The notes below the pieces were generated by a model. The model ran no database searches, had not been told where the DNA came from, and saw nothing but the letters and a program-made list of their open reading frames with translations. Below, one piece after another: positions 49,257 through 60,950 of a stretch of DNA of 64,000 bases; the stretch's first letter is position 1; every line of letters starts with the position of its first letter. Both the position numbers and the translations under genes were made by a program. The stretch comes from Scytalidium lignicola (lineage: Eukaryota > Ascomycota > Leotiomycetes): NCBI GenBank assembly GCA_002812745.2, contig NCSJ02000245.1:1-64000 (forward strand), read 5' to 3'.

Positions 49257-51410
49257 TCACATATGAATGTGCAGCTTTTCAGCAGCCTTCTCCATCAAAG
49301 TCTGATCAGTTTTGAGTTTCACTTGCTTCTCCATCTTATCAATGTCAGCATCCTCAACCGCCCCTCCTTCCTTTTCTTTTTCTTTCTCTTCTTCCTTTTC
49401 TGCCTCGTCCATTAACGCCACAGTCTCTTCTTCCTCGGCTACTTCTTTCAAGTCGATGTCCTCAAAATTTATTCTTTTTAGAATTGAGCCAACCATGTAC
49501 TGATATCGTCTGTGCCCACTCACTAAATCACTTACATCAACATCCTCAACACCCTTGACATCCTTGATTGGCTGTAATCCGGCAACACCAAAGTGGATAC
49601 TGCTGGTTCTATAGAGGAATGCTAGTATTAGGTCATTATCTGAGTAGACATTGACAACACGCCCTGCGACAACGCTTCTTATTGCTTGCCAGTCAGGAGC
49701 AATACTGGGAGCAGGTGTACCCATAAGAACAACGTTTTCAATTAGCCCGAATGCTCTCCTTTCCGCTAAACTCAACAAGCAGGAGTATATGAGTCTTGCA
49801 CCCAAACTATAACCGATCAAAGTGACTGGCCGTTCCCCTTGGGCTTTGTTAATTAATGCATCGGCCAGGACTAGCCCAGCCTTATCAGCTCTGTTTTTGG
49901 CTACAGAAAACGGATTATCGACAATCTTAGAGACCTTTAAAATGCTAAGAGGCCAAAAAGCTTCCATTAGACTCGCAAATATTGTTCTCTTGATGATCTC
50001 CTTTTTGGCAACAGACCACGCCGCACTCTTCGCTACAACCTCCATTGAAGTCCCAAGTTTTGTAAGTGCTTCAAGTTCCCATCTCAAAGCAAATACTTCA
50101 CTCTGATGGCCTAAGGCTCTCCAGGGAGTTATAACATCCTCTTTTTGTGTTAGCCACCCGCTAGTTCCAATAGTCACTCGTAGCCGTAGGTCGTCTGGAT
50201 GATCTATAAAATGATGCTTAGAACTCCTGAGAGGCAGAAAAGCAAAGTCTTCCACTTCTTTAGCATAAGCGTCAATCATTTTTGATGTCATCCGCCCGCC
50301 ATATGCTCCAAATAATGCTCCTACTACCAGACTGCTTTCAGCAAGGGTGCCAAGAAGGGTGGCTGCTGCGGTTGCCTCTAGGCCTAGACCTGCCATAATC
50401 GTGCCTACCGCTCCAGCTACTAGAGGTGCTGCTAGTCCTCCAGTAACCCCAATAACGGCTAACGAGTAGTTAGTAATAGTGGTATACCAATTCCTTGTAG
50501 AGTGTTCACTCACCAGCTCCAGCCACACCAGCTAACCCCACCTTCCAAGCACGGGAGACTTTGTTAGATTCAGACCTCTTCTGAGTCTCTTCGGCCCCAG
50601 ACATATGCTTTGCAGCTTGAATAAGCCCCTGAGAGACCTTGATCTCATGTTCCACCAAGATATGTAAAGGAAGGTGAAGAGAAGATGAAACATGCAAGAG
50701 TAAAACTCTAGAATATGAAACGTAGTGCTCAAGGCCTAGAAGAAGTAATAGTATGGCTTGGAGAAGCAGTACTCGCTTTTCCTTTGAGAGAGAATAAAGA
50801 GGGGTAGATGTTGGGGGATATAACTGAATCAGAGCTGCATCTGCCTCTTCTGTATTTACACTTGGTGCTGTCCCTATGGTTAGCATTTATCTATTGATTA
50901 TATTAATATAAATAATAAAGCCTGTAACTTACAAATTACTTTATTATCAGGTTGTAGAACGGTATCGAGAGTCGTTGCAATGGGAGTTGTATCCTTCTTA
51001 CTCTCAGAAACTACCTCCGTTTTATTCATAACTGTCCCAAGTCTCGCCACCACGGAATCATTCCACTTATGGAAGTAATCAAGAACCGCATCCTTCAGCT
51101 CTAGCATCTTAGGAACAGAGAGTTCCTTCTCGCGCTTCTCGCGCATCTTCCTAGCCTTTTCTTCTTCTTCCGTCTCCTCATGAGGCTCTCTAGGATCAAG
51201 GTTTGGGTTCTTTTCATTAGCTTTCGAGGACTCCCTCTCTACTTCATTTGCGATTGAAGCATTAAAAGTTTCCACTACTTGTCGCTGCATTCGTTCTGTG
51301 ATAGTAGCAATCAGAAGCGTCAGTTCAGCCCGCTCATCGCTTGTGAGCAACGTCGCAAGATCCTGCTCATGTTGATGAACGGATTCATTTTTAGAAGTCC
51401 ACTGAGACAT
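49257..51410 (-). CDS. DUF726 alpha/beta-hydrolase, Mil1/TMCO4-like
   Basis: Membrane-associated lipase-like protein; yeast Mil1 is the reference. Exons 51410-50933, 50873-50514 and 50458-49257 (introns 59 and 55 bp), 679 residues. An acidic/Glu-rich N-terminal region is followed by a hydrophobic segment near LLLLLGLEH. A Gly/Ala-rich hydrophobic hairpin follows (AVIGVTGGLAAPLVAG...). The hydrolase domain carries the nucleophile elbow GYSLG near residue 495, GTPAP and the conserved YSDND. The C-terminus is Glu/Lys-rich. All exon joins keep frame. Substrate unknown. Confidence 0.88.
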
Positions 51411-51890
51411 TTCTAATGACTTCTCGTTGTAGCCTTGTCCTATTTCGTTGTTGAATAATCAGATTGATGGAGAATCTTAAATCGTTATGCTTATAAAGTA
51501 CGTCATGATACCAGGGATTAACAATTCGCGATAACCAAGAACAATCATTGAAAACTTAAGATTTCAAGATAAAACAAGCATTTGTATCTGCGATTCAGCA
51601 GCTTGCATTTTTAGCTCCTAGAGCTCTCAAGGTCTATACGATCAATAAATACACTCCGTATCCACAACTAGAATACATTTTAAGCGCTTGTTTATTTTTA
51701 GCGTCTGAGATTATGCAAATCAGGGTTGAATCCGTCTCACAACGTTTGATCTGTGATCAATTTCGAGAAAGGAGCTAAAACTTAATGTTTGAGACGGTAA
51801 AGTGCCTAGTAATCCATGAATGAGACTGGGCGGATTATGAGACGTGGTATAAATTCTATAATAGTATACGATGAAAAAACCAACAGGCTA
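51411..51890. other. Intergenic region
   Basis: About 480 bases between two minus-strand genes; promoter of the DUF726 gene and 3' flank of chs5. No gene is visible. Confidence 0.55.
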
Positions 51891-53185
51891 TTAAAGATCA
51901 ATCTCTTGAAAGCTTGAGTTTCTAGGGGTGCGACTTCCCGAGCCAGACGCCTCTTTTGGCACTTCTTTTTCTTCTTCTCCCTCTGCTTGCTTCTCCTCCT
52001 TCTCCTCTTCTGGTGCTTTTCCCGCAGGCGGCAAGGCTATTTTCTGCCTATCCCTATCTTCGACTCTGACTTTCTGTTCCTCTGCTACTGTGGTCTTCTG
52101 GTCCTCCTCCTCATTATCCTCTTCTTCCTCTTCATTCTCTTCATCATCATCATCGCTGCTTTCCTCCTTCTCCTTTTCCTTCTCATTGTCCTGCTCATCC
52201 TTGGCTGGTGGAGGAGGTGGTGATTTCTCATGCCCATTCGTCCCATTAGTTTCCACAGGAGCAGGAGGTTGCTGTGGTTTGGCTTGCGCTGATTGTGCTT
52301 GTGGTTGGCTAGGAGTCGTTCCGGCTTGTATCGGGCGTGGATCAGCATCGAGATAATATTGCCTGACACCAACAATCCGACCCCCTTTTTCGCAGCCTTC
52401 TATCCATTCTGGCCGTACAACAGGTATATTCATCTCTACGGCCTTTTCCCAAGCAATACCTCTTCCTTCTGTCGTAACAAAGTGCGTGGTATCAATACGT
52501 ACTGTGTCGGCCATCTTTGCTCCAATCCTCTCGACGGCCTTTGTGAGGTTGTCGCGTAACTGCGCAGGAAGAATACCAGGAGTGACCGTGATTCCGCTCA
52601 GATCCGTCATCTTATGTGTCTTGACGGTAAGTTTGTCGCTGGAATAAGTGCCCGCAGTTGTTCTGAGGACGAGTTGAAACGTATATTCGGTATCGATTGC
52701 CAAACCACTGATCTTCGTACTATGAATCGCGGTAGGCTTGGGGATGTTCCCAGCTTTTTGGCCATTGCGAAACAGTGAAAGCGAAATAACATCGGCAGTT
52801 GCAAGTTCAATTGGATCCCATTCTAGCACTACAGATGTTTGAGTAGCGTTTCGGCAGCGGAGGACAGGTGGTGAAGGTTCTGAATCGCCAAAAGAGGAAT
52901 AGATGGCGTCTTGTAAGGCGTGGAAAGCAGCTTGGGATTTCGCTTCGGAGTTAAAGTTTCGAGAGACTGTAATGTCCACAATACTGCCAGATGATATATT
53001 AGGGGGAAGCAGAATCGATGGAAATTCGATCTTTGGATAAAGTATTAGTACGTCCCAAGGTATGGTAGTGTAACTTTTGACAGAATTGCAGTTCACCAGG
53101 AATCCAAACTCACAAGTCTTTTATCATGAGTCAACAGCACCGCAACACCGGCATCTACTTTGCCGACTGTCAAGGAGACCAACAT
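51891..53185 (-). CDS. chs5: Chs5, exomer component for chitin synthase export
   Basis: Scaffold of the exomer complex, which carries chitin synthase III and other cargo from the trans-Golgi to the cell surface. Exons 53185-53114 and 53030-51891 (83-bp intron), 403 residues. It begins MLVSLTVGKVDAGVAVLL, the canonical Chs5 N-terminus, joined across the intron to IEFPSILLPPNISSGSIV. An FN3 domain (about 75-165) precedes a BRCT domain (about 170-255, EWIEGCEKGGRI). The C-terminus is Pro/Gln- then strongly Glu/Lys-rich. Long opposite-strand ORFs over the acidic tail are composition artefacts. The gene is complete. Confidence 0.96.
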
Positions 53186-53471
53186 TTTCACTTTGATTGT
53201 TGTTGACTCTTTGAAACACTAGAGATCTGTATTGCGATGCAGCAGCTTCGCAGCTTCCGAATGCGACACCTAATAATAAGTTAAGCTTGGACATATCGCT
53301 TGATTGGTCATAGCGCAGCAAGGCTGAGCTTCCGCTAAAGTGCAAGGCGCTGGGCCCACCCGAAGTGAGAAATAGGTAATTTCTTGTGGTCCTTACGAGA
53401 CTAATCTCGTCCTTGTGTCATACATTATTACATCATCTCATAATTAGTTTTACTAGTTGCCATTTTTGTTT

Positions 53472-54041
53472 TTAAAAGACCCTTCTTTCAGCCTTCAGTC
53501 TCTTGCCTGAAGAAACCTGACCATTCTTCCCCTTTCCAAATGTCTGGTCTGCAGTCCCTTCTGCTCTCGACCTATTAGATATACGAATTATATGTTTAAC
53601 CGCAAGATCTGCTTCTTTCTGTAGTTCCTCGTTACTTAGGTGCACCATTGAGATGTCTGGAGACAACTGGGCAGTGCCATAAAGCGGAACTCTTTGATCA
53701 TTCAAGCGGCTCCCGTCTCGACCAAATCCTTCTTTTCTCAAAGCCTCGATAAAAGAGACCCTCAGCCTACGAGCAAGCCAACTTCGTACAACTCTTTTGC
53801 CAACGCTTTTGAAAGACAGACAAGACCACCATAAGGCATCTGTTCGGGAAGTATAGCACTGCAAGAGCTTCTGTTGTAAAGGATGATATTGTTGGTCTAG
53901 AATCCGCGTTGCAAGAGCGCTATATGCTGGATGAGGTGCGAATCTGCAAACAAATGCTTTGATCCCTCCGATACGCTTGAGACTGGTGAAATTTTGGATG
54001 CGGTTGTGTGTGATGGCTGTCACCGCTTGCTGGAGAGTCAT
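53472..54041 (-). CDS. Conserved-looking hypothetical protein
   Basis: An unbroken frame of 189 residues starting with ATG at 54041. I do not recognise a family. The protein is strongly basic, with an Arg-rich central part (KSVGKRVVRSWLARRLR) and a basic C-terminus, no signal peptide and no TM segment. This fits a nuclear, nucleolar or mitochondrial RNA-associated protein, but that is only a guess. Its codon use resembles neighbouring genes, and no spliced alternative is evident. Confidence 0.55.
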   Translation of the reverse strand: MTLQQAVTAITHNRIQNFTSLKRIGGIKAFVCRFAPHPAYSALATRILDQQYHPLQQKLLQCYTSRTDALWWSCLSFKSVGKRVVRSWLARRLRVSFIEALRKEGFGRDGSRLNDQRVPLYGTAQLSPDISMVHLSNEELQKEADLAVKHIIRISNRSRAEGTADQTFGKGKNGQVSSGKRLKAERRVF

Positions 54042-55001
54042 CGTATATGTAAAGAGCGTGGCACTCTTTTAGAAATGAAAGAAGCCTCAGGTGTTCATGT
54101 TCGAAACATTATGAAGTGCTGACTATCATTATATCTGTTCTGAAGGAAGGAGTTTATTGAGTTAGAACTTGTGATACTTAAGCCTCGGGTTTACATGCAT
54201 GCGGCAGTAATTAGAAAAAGTTATGCTAGGACTAATTGGGAATATCAGGTTACATAATCACAATTCCTAACAGATTGACTTTCTGTGTTTGATTGTATAT
54301 CCAATCGATCCGAAAAAAACCTTTTGCGAACTGAAATATACTGTAATATCTCTTTCTAATAGAATTTTAATTACTATCAGTTGAATGACGAAAATGCGTG
54401 ATCTACCACTATAAATGCCTTTAAATGTCATTGGATTAAACACCGAACCTGAGCGATCCAAACGTAGATTAACAGCCGGAAAGGAATTGGGAAGCAAAAG
54501 GCAAAAATAAATACAAATAAATAGATCATTATCTAAACGTATCCATTTTGCATCGTAATATTCGAGATGTGAATTTAATTAATTATCCATATAAATTCCC
54601 TTCTGCTCTCAATAACTACCAAGTTTCACTCAGCAATGCATTGAAATGCCTCTGACACATTAAGTTAGCGCTGCTGACTTAAAATAAATGTGACCTTTTC
54701 AAAGGGTGTTATTAGTTAAAGAAAGACGTCGAGTGGACAATCGTCAACTGAACACCAGTTTTGGCCTAACCTTGGAGGAACAAAGTCTAGTGGACGCTAA
54801 AGAGTGATTGGGCTTAGCGCAAAATGCATGTGACGCACAAAAGTAACCCCACTAAGATGATAGCCGCCAACACTTGGACTTCGCCTTCTATTTCACTTCA
54901 AACTTCTTTGATCAAAATATATATCAAGACAAGTCATCTTCAATACCACTACATATCCAAATACACAGAACCACATAAGATTCATCTGGGAATAACTCAA
55001 T
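54042..55001. other. Intergenic region upstream of eIF1A
   Basis: About 1 kb shared by the hypothetical minus-strand gene and eIF1A, in divergent orientation. AT-rich, no gene visible. Confidence 0.55.
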
Positions 55002-55627
55002 ATGCCTAAGAATAAGGGAAAGGTAATTACTCAGTTCTTCTCGCTTGATCAGCCGCTGGTGGCGGCATTTTAAAACAAACCACTAACGGGAGCACAAACA
55101 GGGAGGCAAGAACAGGCGTCGTGGAAAGAACGAAAACGACAACGAGAAGCGTGAGTTAACCTTCAAGGAAGAGGGTCAAGGTACGTACACACACATCTCT
55201 ACAGCCATGCAGGAAAGAAAATGTCGTACGACCATTGCTGACGCGTCGTTCACCAGAATATGCCCAAGTCCTGAAGATGCTCGGAAACGGTCGTTTAGAA
55301 GCACTCTGCTTCGACGGCTCCAAGCGGCTCGCTCACATCCGAGGCAAGCTGCGAAAGAAGGTCTGGATCAACCAAGGCGACATTATCCTTCTATCCCTCC
55401 GGGATTACCAGGACGAGAAGGGCGACGTGATCCTAAAATACAGCGCCGACGAGGCCAGAAGTCTGAAAGCCTACGGAGAACTTCCCGAGAGCGCTAAGAT
55501 CAACGAAACAGATACCTACGGACAAGAAGGCGAAGGAGACTGCAACTTTGAGTTCGACGAGGACCGAAGTGAAAGTGATAGTGAGGATGGCAAGGGTGGC
55601 AAAGAGGTGGATGTTGATGAAATTTAA
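55002..55627 (+). CDS. tif11: Translation initiation factor eIF1A
   Basis: eIF1A promotes scanning and start-codon selection on the 40S subunit. Three exons: 55002-55022 (21 bases, MPKNKGK), 55102-55180 and 55257-55627 (introns 79 and 76 bp), 156 residues. The basic N-terminal tail ([12 protein letters not shown]) leads into the OB fold ([50 protein letters not shown]) and an acidic C-terminal tail ending VDVDEI. The tiny first exon is typical of fungal eIF1A genes. The gene is complete. Confidence 0.96.
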
Positions 55628-56129
55628 AAGGCGGAAGCAGATGCCTATTCTCCACCCTTAAAAAANGAAAAAAGACAACTAGAAAATGCGGTGTGGAATA
55701 GGCTTGACTCAAAGTCTGTCTTCTCTCTCAACCCTACGACTGCTGTCATGATACGAGATAGCGGTCGAGGAACCTCGACAGCAATTTCCCTTTGTTTGAC
55801 TGGCAATACATGTACAGTGGGAGAGACGGTGTACATATATTGACTAGACCTTTTATTCTCTTATGATTTTGCTTTCTTTTTCGGGAAGTGAAAAGGTCGT
55901 TTGATTTTTCGTCGTTTGCCTTGGTTTATTCATAGCGGACACGAGCTTTCGGGCGATTTTGATAGATGAGAAAATGGAATGAATCTGACGTTATAGAATT
56001 TTTTTTGATTCTCTACATTCTTACTACTCTAATAATAGCCGGGCTAGACACACCCAATGACCCGGACCAACGTGAAGGCGTATGTAATTCGTTGAAACAA
56101 ACTTTGCATCCCTACTAAACAGTAAATAC
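55628..56129. other. Convergent intergenic region
   Basis: About 0.5 kb between the eIF1A gene and the Las17 fragment; no gene visible. Confidence 0.6.
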
Positions 56130-56740
56130 CTAATCCCATTCATCATCATCTGCCTCATCATCTAATAATCGTTAGTATATATATTAAGATCCAAGCGCAA
56201 AAAATATAACTTACCACTAGCACTAACTTTCTGCTTCCTCTTATTCAAAGCCGCTTGCAATGCATCTGCCAATCCACCACCACCACCGTTAGCCCCAGCA
56301 GGAGGTCCACCGCTGCTAGCAGGAGCAGTATCTTGTGCAGTGCCTGGAACTATAGCTGCACTTCGGTCGCGAATTTGTGATCTGTCCACCTTCTTTAGAG
56401 CGTTGATACCACCAGCTTTCTGTATACCTGCTAAGAGATTGGCTCGATCGCCTGAAGGTGGCGGGAGAGATGGGGCGCTGGATGCGTAGCCTGAGTCCCG
56501 ATTTGGAGGAGGCGGAGGAGGAGCTGGAGGTCCACCAAGAGACGGAAGAGGAGGTGGAGGGGGCGCATTTGATGACGGTAAAGGAGGTGGCGGTGGTGCA
56601 TTTGAGGATGGGAGAGGAGGTGGAGGAGGTGCATTTGAAGAGGGTAGCGGAGGTGGAGGAGGAGCATTTGAGGAGGGTAGAGGAGGTGGAGGAGGAGCAT
56701 TTAATGATGGGAATGGAGGTGGAGTATATTCCTTATACAT
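56130..56740 (-). pseudogene. las17: C-terminal half of Las17/WASP joined to a transposase frame
   Basis: The segment encodes the actin-regulating end of a WASP homologue: polyproline repeats, a WH2 motif ([18 protein letters not shown]) and, after a 53-bp intron (56214-56162, GTAAGT...TTAG), the acidic Arp2/3-binding tail ending DDDEWD before TAG at 56132-56130. The proline region consists of ~33-base repeats encoding [11 protein letters not shown]. The WH1 domain and everything before the polyproline part are missing. Upstream, in the same frame, is a pogo-type transposase. Without WH1 and with stops upstream, the locus is probably not a normal Las17 gene; a start inside (56758) could still express the tail. 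Confidence 0.75.
56490..56730 (-). repeat. Polyproline-coding minisatellite in the Las17 fragment
   Basis: About five tandem ~33-base units (GGAGGTGGAGGAGGAGCATTTGA-like on the plus strand) encode [11 protein letters not shown] repeats. Such arrays readily change copy number. Confidence 0.7.
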
Positions 56741-58387
56741 AACCACCTCACCTACCACCCCACGAGGAAGTTGTTTAATTGCTTTCTTTCTGAGTGCTTC
56801 CTTTTTACACTATACTACCCATGCAGCCTTTTGTTCTCTTTTCTCCTTATTAGCAATTTGACGGAGTATTCTAGCTTCCTTATTAGCTGCTTTCTTAGCT
56901 TCTTTTTGCTCCTTCTCTGCTATAACAATTTGTACAGTCTAAGCTGTTAATTCTTCCCCTTTTTGAATCCTTTTCCAGTTAAATGGCTTCTTGATTGTAA
57001 GCTCTTGTAAGCGTTGATATGCCATATCACGATCAAATTTAATAACTTTACTCTCATCTAGTACTAATTCAGTACCACGTGTGAAAGAATCAAATTTACG
57101 TTGAGATAAAGAGCTCAAAAGATCCATTACCTTTGGCTTTAAATCTCCAAGTTGATATTGAACTTGCTGTATTGTTGCAGGAGTCCCTGGTTTAGGCAAT
57201 TCAGGCTTTATAACCACTTCCTTTTTAGGTTCACTCTTCATATATTTCTTCATAAGTGCAAAAGTGGCTTCTTGATCAACTGGCCACATACTAGCTTTCT
57301 TGAAAGCATGTTGAATAGTGGATTTTTTGAAGGTTTTCTCGCGAATATCTGGTAAATCTCGGAAAAAGGAAGCCATTGTATACTCAAAATCAAGTGATTC
57401 AGTAGTATTGTGTATAGCTTTGTTGTGCCAGTGCTTGTATGGCTGAAATACTCCTACATCAAGAGGTTGCATGCAGTGAGTTAAGTGTGCTGGAAATGTG
57501 AATAATACCATATTATTATTGGTGGCTAACAAGGTAAATTCAAGGTTTGTATGACAACTCTGATTGTCCATCAACAGTAGTTTATATGGTTGATCAGGGC
57601 CTGCTTGTGTATACTGAATAAAGTATTCCAAAAATCAAAGACTAATATAATTGGTTGTATAACCACTTTCTGATAAATGGATCACTTCTGAACCTTCTAA
57701 TTGATCTTTATACCATGATACCATATGGTATTTGCCTTGAACAATAGCCACAAGAGGAATAAGAGCTTTCCCATTAGCACAGATGGTTTTAATCATGATG
57801 ACAGATCGACGATTTTCAAGGCTTAAAGAGTAAAGCTCAGTTAATTCAATTAGAACTAATACTTCTACACCTTTAGGACAACCAATTCGAAATCCTGATT
57901 TGTCGAAATTATATAAATTATGCTTTTGGATATCATACTTCTTAATTGCTGTTTTGAAACGTTGAAACCAATCTTTGACTTCTTCTAAATCTTAAGCAAT
58001 AATGCGTTTTTGAACAATTGGTTTGGTTTTGATTTTGTGAAGGCCAGGCTGAGCTTTCCACCACTTGCGATACCAACTTTGAGATGGGATTGGTCGATTC
58101 TGTTGTTTTTGAATATAACAGATAGCTCTAAATATGATTTCCTTAGTAGGAAGTTGGCCATTATTAAGATATGACTTAATAAAGGTATGTATAGCTTGCT
58201 CTTGACTAGCTGTTAATATCTTGTTGTGACCTCCACGAGAATTAGGTTTAGAACCCCTCCGGATGGCCATATTCAACGTTGATTTATTAACCTTGAATAG
58301 TTTAGCTGCTACTGATTGGCTTTCTGTAGGGTTGTTGGCTAGCTAGTCTTTGGCTTGACGAATGCGCTCCTTCTTTGGAGTTGACAT
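56741..58387 (-). mobile_element. Pogo/Fot1-type transposase with RIP-type stops
   Basis: A DDE transposase of the pogo (Fot1-like) group. ATG is at 58387 (MSTPKKERIRQAK). An HTH region (AAKLFKVNKSTL, CENPB-like) precedes the catalytic domain, with motifs YNFDKSGFRIG, LLLMDNQSCHTNLEF and MQPLDVGVFQPYK containing the acidic residues. The C-terminal coiled, Lys/Glu-rich tail follows. There are no frameshifts, but in-frame stops occur at 58345-58343, 57994-57992, 57637-57635, 56941-56939 and 56812-56810. Each is explicable as TGG to TAG/TGA or CAA/CAG to TAA/TAG, as RIP produces. The same frame runs on into the Las17 polyproline region. Terminal inverted repeats were not found, so element ends are uncertain. 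Confidence 0.85.
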
Positions 58388-58990
58388 GGTAGCACATTTA
58401 AAGGATATATTTAAATTTTGAAATTTAATGGTGGTTAGTATTTAATTTGTGTGCGTTTACCATACAAAAATAAGAAGCGACCACATTTTGCTTTGCGACC
58501 ACTATTGCTTCCACCGACTAGGAGCGAATGCGACGAAAGTCGGGCAATGCGCGTGCCTGAGGCTCGACGATTAGTTCGGCACCAGCAATCACTTCAACGG
58601 TTTTTACCCCACCACCTTACTCTGCCCCTTCTTTTCCGCTATCTTAGTAAGTTATATCTTTTTTGCAAAGTAATGTGTTCACGATGTTAGTTACCAACGA
58701 GCACATCGCATCGTTAACCTTAAATGGGAGCCTATTTTACTCTCTTGGAAGTTTCTCTTCTTCCTTACGCCGAAACCAGATTTGATATTTGCAGCAAACT
58801 TCGAAAATTATCTGTTTGATCGCTACTTAAACACATTAGTTCGAATATTTGTCTTTTTGGGATTATTACTGCCTCCAATATTAATTCCCCTCAACGTCGT
58901 TGGTGGTAAGAATACCCTTGGTGGAGTAAAAGGATTAGATCGTTTAAGCATTATAAATGTTAGCCTGTCTCATACAGATAGGTATTGGGT
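58388..58990. other. Junction region between transposon and truncated GH89 gene
   Basis: About 0.6 kb upstream of the transposase start and downstream of the early GH89 stop. It does not encode the missing GH89 C-terminus or the Las17 WH1 domain in any frame I could recognise. It probably contains the transposon 5' end and a rearrangement junction. Confidence 0.5.
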
Positions 58991-60668
58991 TCATCTTGTG
59001 ACTGCTTTGATTGTTCCGGTGGTATGCATCGCTTCCCATGCACTGTAGAGACCCTTGGGGACAGTCCTGCTTCCGGAATACCAAGTCGTGACCCAGCTCT
59101 CGAAGTATTCCTCGGTATTGATCGGGGTAGCAGACCACGCCTGGTCTAGTAGCAAATCATACACAATCTGGTTTTCCTGTTCTTGACCTTCCATAGTTAG
59201 ACCAAAGCCTATGAGAGAGCTCGAGCTGGCCACAGCTTCAATTGGATTAATCGTAATGTTCATAACTTGGCCGTACAGGCCCATATTGCCACCGTAGCCG
59301 TGAAGCTGACACCAGATCCATGGCTTGCCATAGTACGAATTGGTATTCTGCCACTGGGGCTGTGACTCAGAGAAAAGGTCTAAAACAATCATGTCGGAAT
59401 CCACTTCCACTCCAGAAAACCACGCCTCGATCCGAGAATCAGTCCAGAAACCAGAATTGGCAAAGAAGAGCCAGCCCTGCATCATCCAGGTAGCTTCAGG
59501 ATCGGCCGCCTTGAGACTCTGCCAAGTGCTAGATGAAATGTTGCGAAGGTAGTCAGTATCGCCGGAGAATGGGTTGTTCTCGTTGTACTGATCGAGAGTA
59601 TAGATATGGCTGACGTCGCCATATGCAGCTCGCTGCTTGGCCAGGAAGCTTTTCTGCATGACGGTGAAATTTGGGTCAGTGGATTCCAAGAAGCTATCGT
59701 CAGTATATTCCGCAGGGAAGCCCTCCCATTGCGATCCTATCACCACGCTGGCATTGGGTAGAACGCGTGAAATTGCGCTTGGCACAAAGCCTGTGAATGA
59801 TGGGAGCACAGGGGTCATTCCGAGCTCGACCATGCGGGCTACAATCTGCTTGTTCGGCGCGAATTGTGAGTCGATCCACGATTGAGGCAGGTCTCCATTC
59901 CATGATCCTTGGATGTTTCCGAAGCGGTTCCATGATTGGAAGGAAGGCCCGCTCAAGAACGTTGCAATTTCAGCATTAGTCAAACCAATTTCTTGGAAGA
60001 CCTCGACGATGATTTTCTCAGCACCGACCCAAGCTAAGGGCAGATTGATCCCGTGCAAGGCCATCCATTCGAGCTGGAGCTCCCAGTCCTCCCAGGACCA
60101 GTAAGCGCCGGTGTATGAGAACGTGACTAATTCGGCGATTTAGAATTCCTGTTCACATAAAGAAACGAAGAAAATAGACAACGAAAGCATCTTACCGGTG
60201 TTGAAGTGGTATCTCCACGGCACGATACTGGCGCCCTTGAGCGGCTCTTTAAGATGTGGAAGAGGAAATGGCGCGACATTCAGTCGGCTGCCAACGTACC
60301 AGTAGATATCGACATTTGCGACATCTGTAAGATACCGGCAGACTCTACGTGCTTCAATTAGCTAGATTCTGCAGCGAAGGCCGCTCTAGAATTGCAGTAG
60401 GATTATTAGGAGAAGCGGTGAAGACGTACCCAGAAGACAGAGCGCTGAGAGTAGTCCCCTCAACCAGAATTTTGCCATTGTGGGTTGATGATATCTCATA
60501 CTGATCGTACCCAGTAACACCACCAACAGACTTGACCAGTGAGAGCTCAAAGCTATTGGCGTGCAATGGCATCTGACGCTGAAGGAGGTTGTAGATTCCC
60601 TGCGTCGACTCGGTAAGGCCGGTGCCCGCAAGCACGACCAAACACAGTGCCTTGGTCCACCACATCAT
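58991..60668 (-). CDS. Alpha-N-acetylglucosaminidase (GH89), C-terminally truncated
   Basis: NAGLU-type glycosidase cleaving terminal alpha-GlcNAc. Exons 60668-60430, 60344-60196 and 60126-58991 (introns 85 and 69 bp), 507 residues. A signal peptide (residues 1-~20) is followed by an N-terminal domain. The catalytic barrel includes WRYHFNTVTFSYT, WEDWELQLEWMALHGINLPLAW, the NRFGNIQGSW region, QYNENNPFSG and LFSESQPQW. The frame ends shortly after YSAWEA. Family members usually continue ~230 residues into a C-terminal helical domain, absent here. The end lies next to a transposon, so truncation by rearrangement is likely. Expression or activity is doubtful. Confidence 0.8.
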
Positions 60669-60950
60669 CGCTCTATTATGATTTTCCTTTCCAAGCTATC
60701 TTGTGTCAACAAGGAGCTTGGCCTTCTGGAACGGATTGAGAGCACTGTATTATACAATCGCTGCAGTAGTTGCAGTCTAGAATCAAAGAAGCTTAATCAT
60801 CTGTCGGCGGAATCCGAGAATGTTAAATTACGAGTCAATCCCTGGAGAGAGGGCAAGAACGTGCCTGNAAAAGACCCGGGGATACAGTTCATCGGGGGTG
60901 TGTTGAACTTCAAAGGGGGTGTAAACTGTGGCACAGGCTGACCTCGGCGA
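60669..60950. other. Upstream region of the GH89 gene
   Basis: Normal-composition DNA between the GH89 start and the AT-rich block. It ends with short GGGGGTGT-type repeats near 60895-60925. No gene is visible. Confidence 0.5.

Noticed and set aside
51928..52356. Plus-strand Ser-rich ORFs opposite chs5
   Set aside because: Shadows of the Glu/Lys-rich tail of chs5 read on the other strand.
56458..56742. Plus-strand Glu/Val-rich ORF over the Las17 repeats
   Set aside because: Antisense reading of the polyproline minisatellite.
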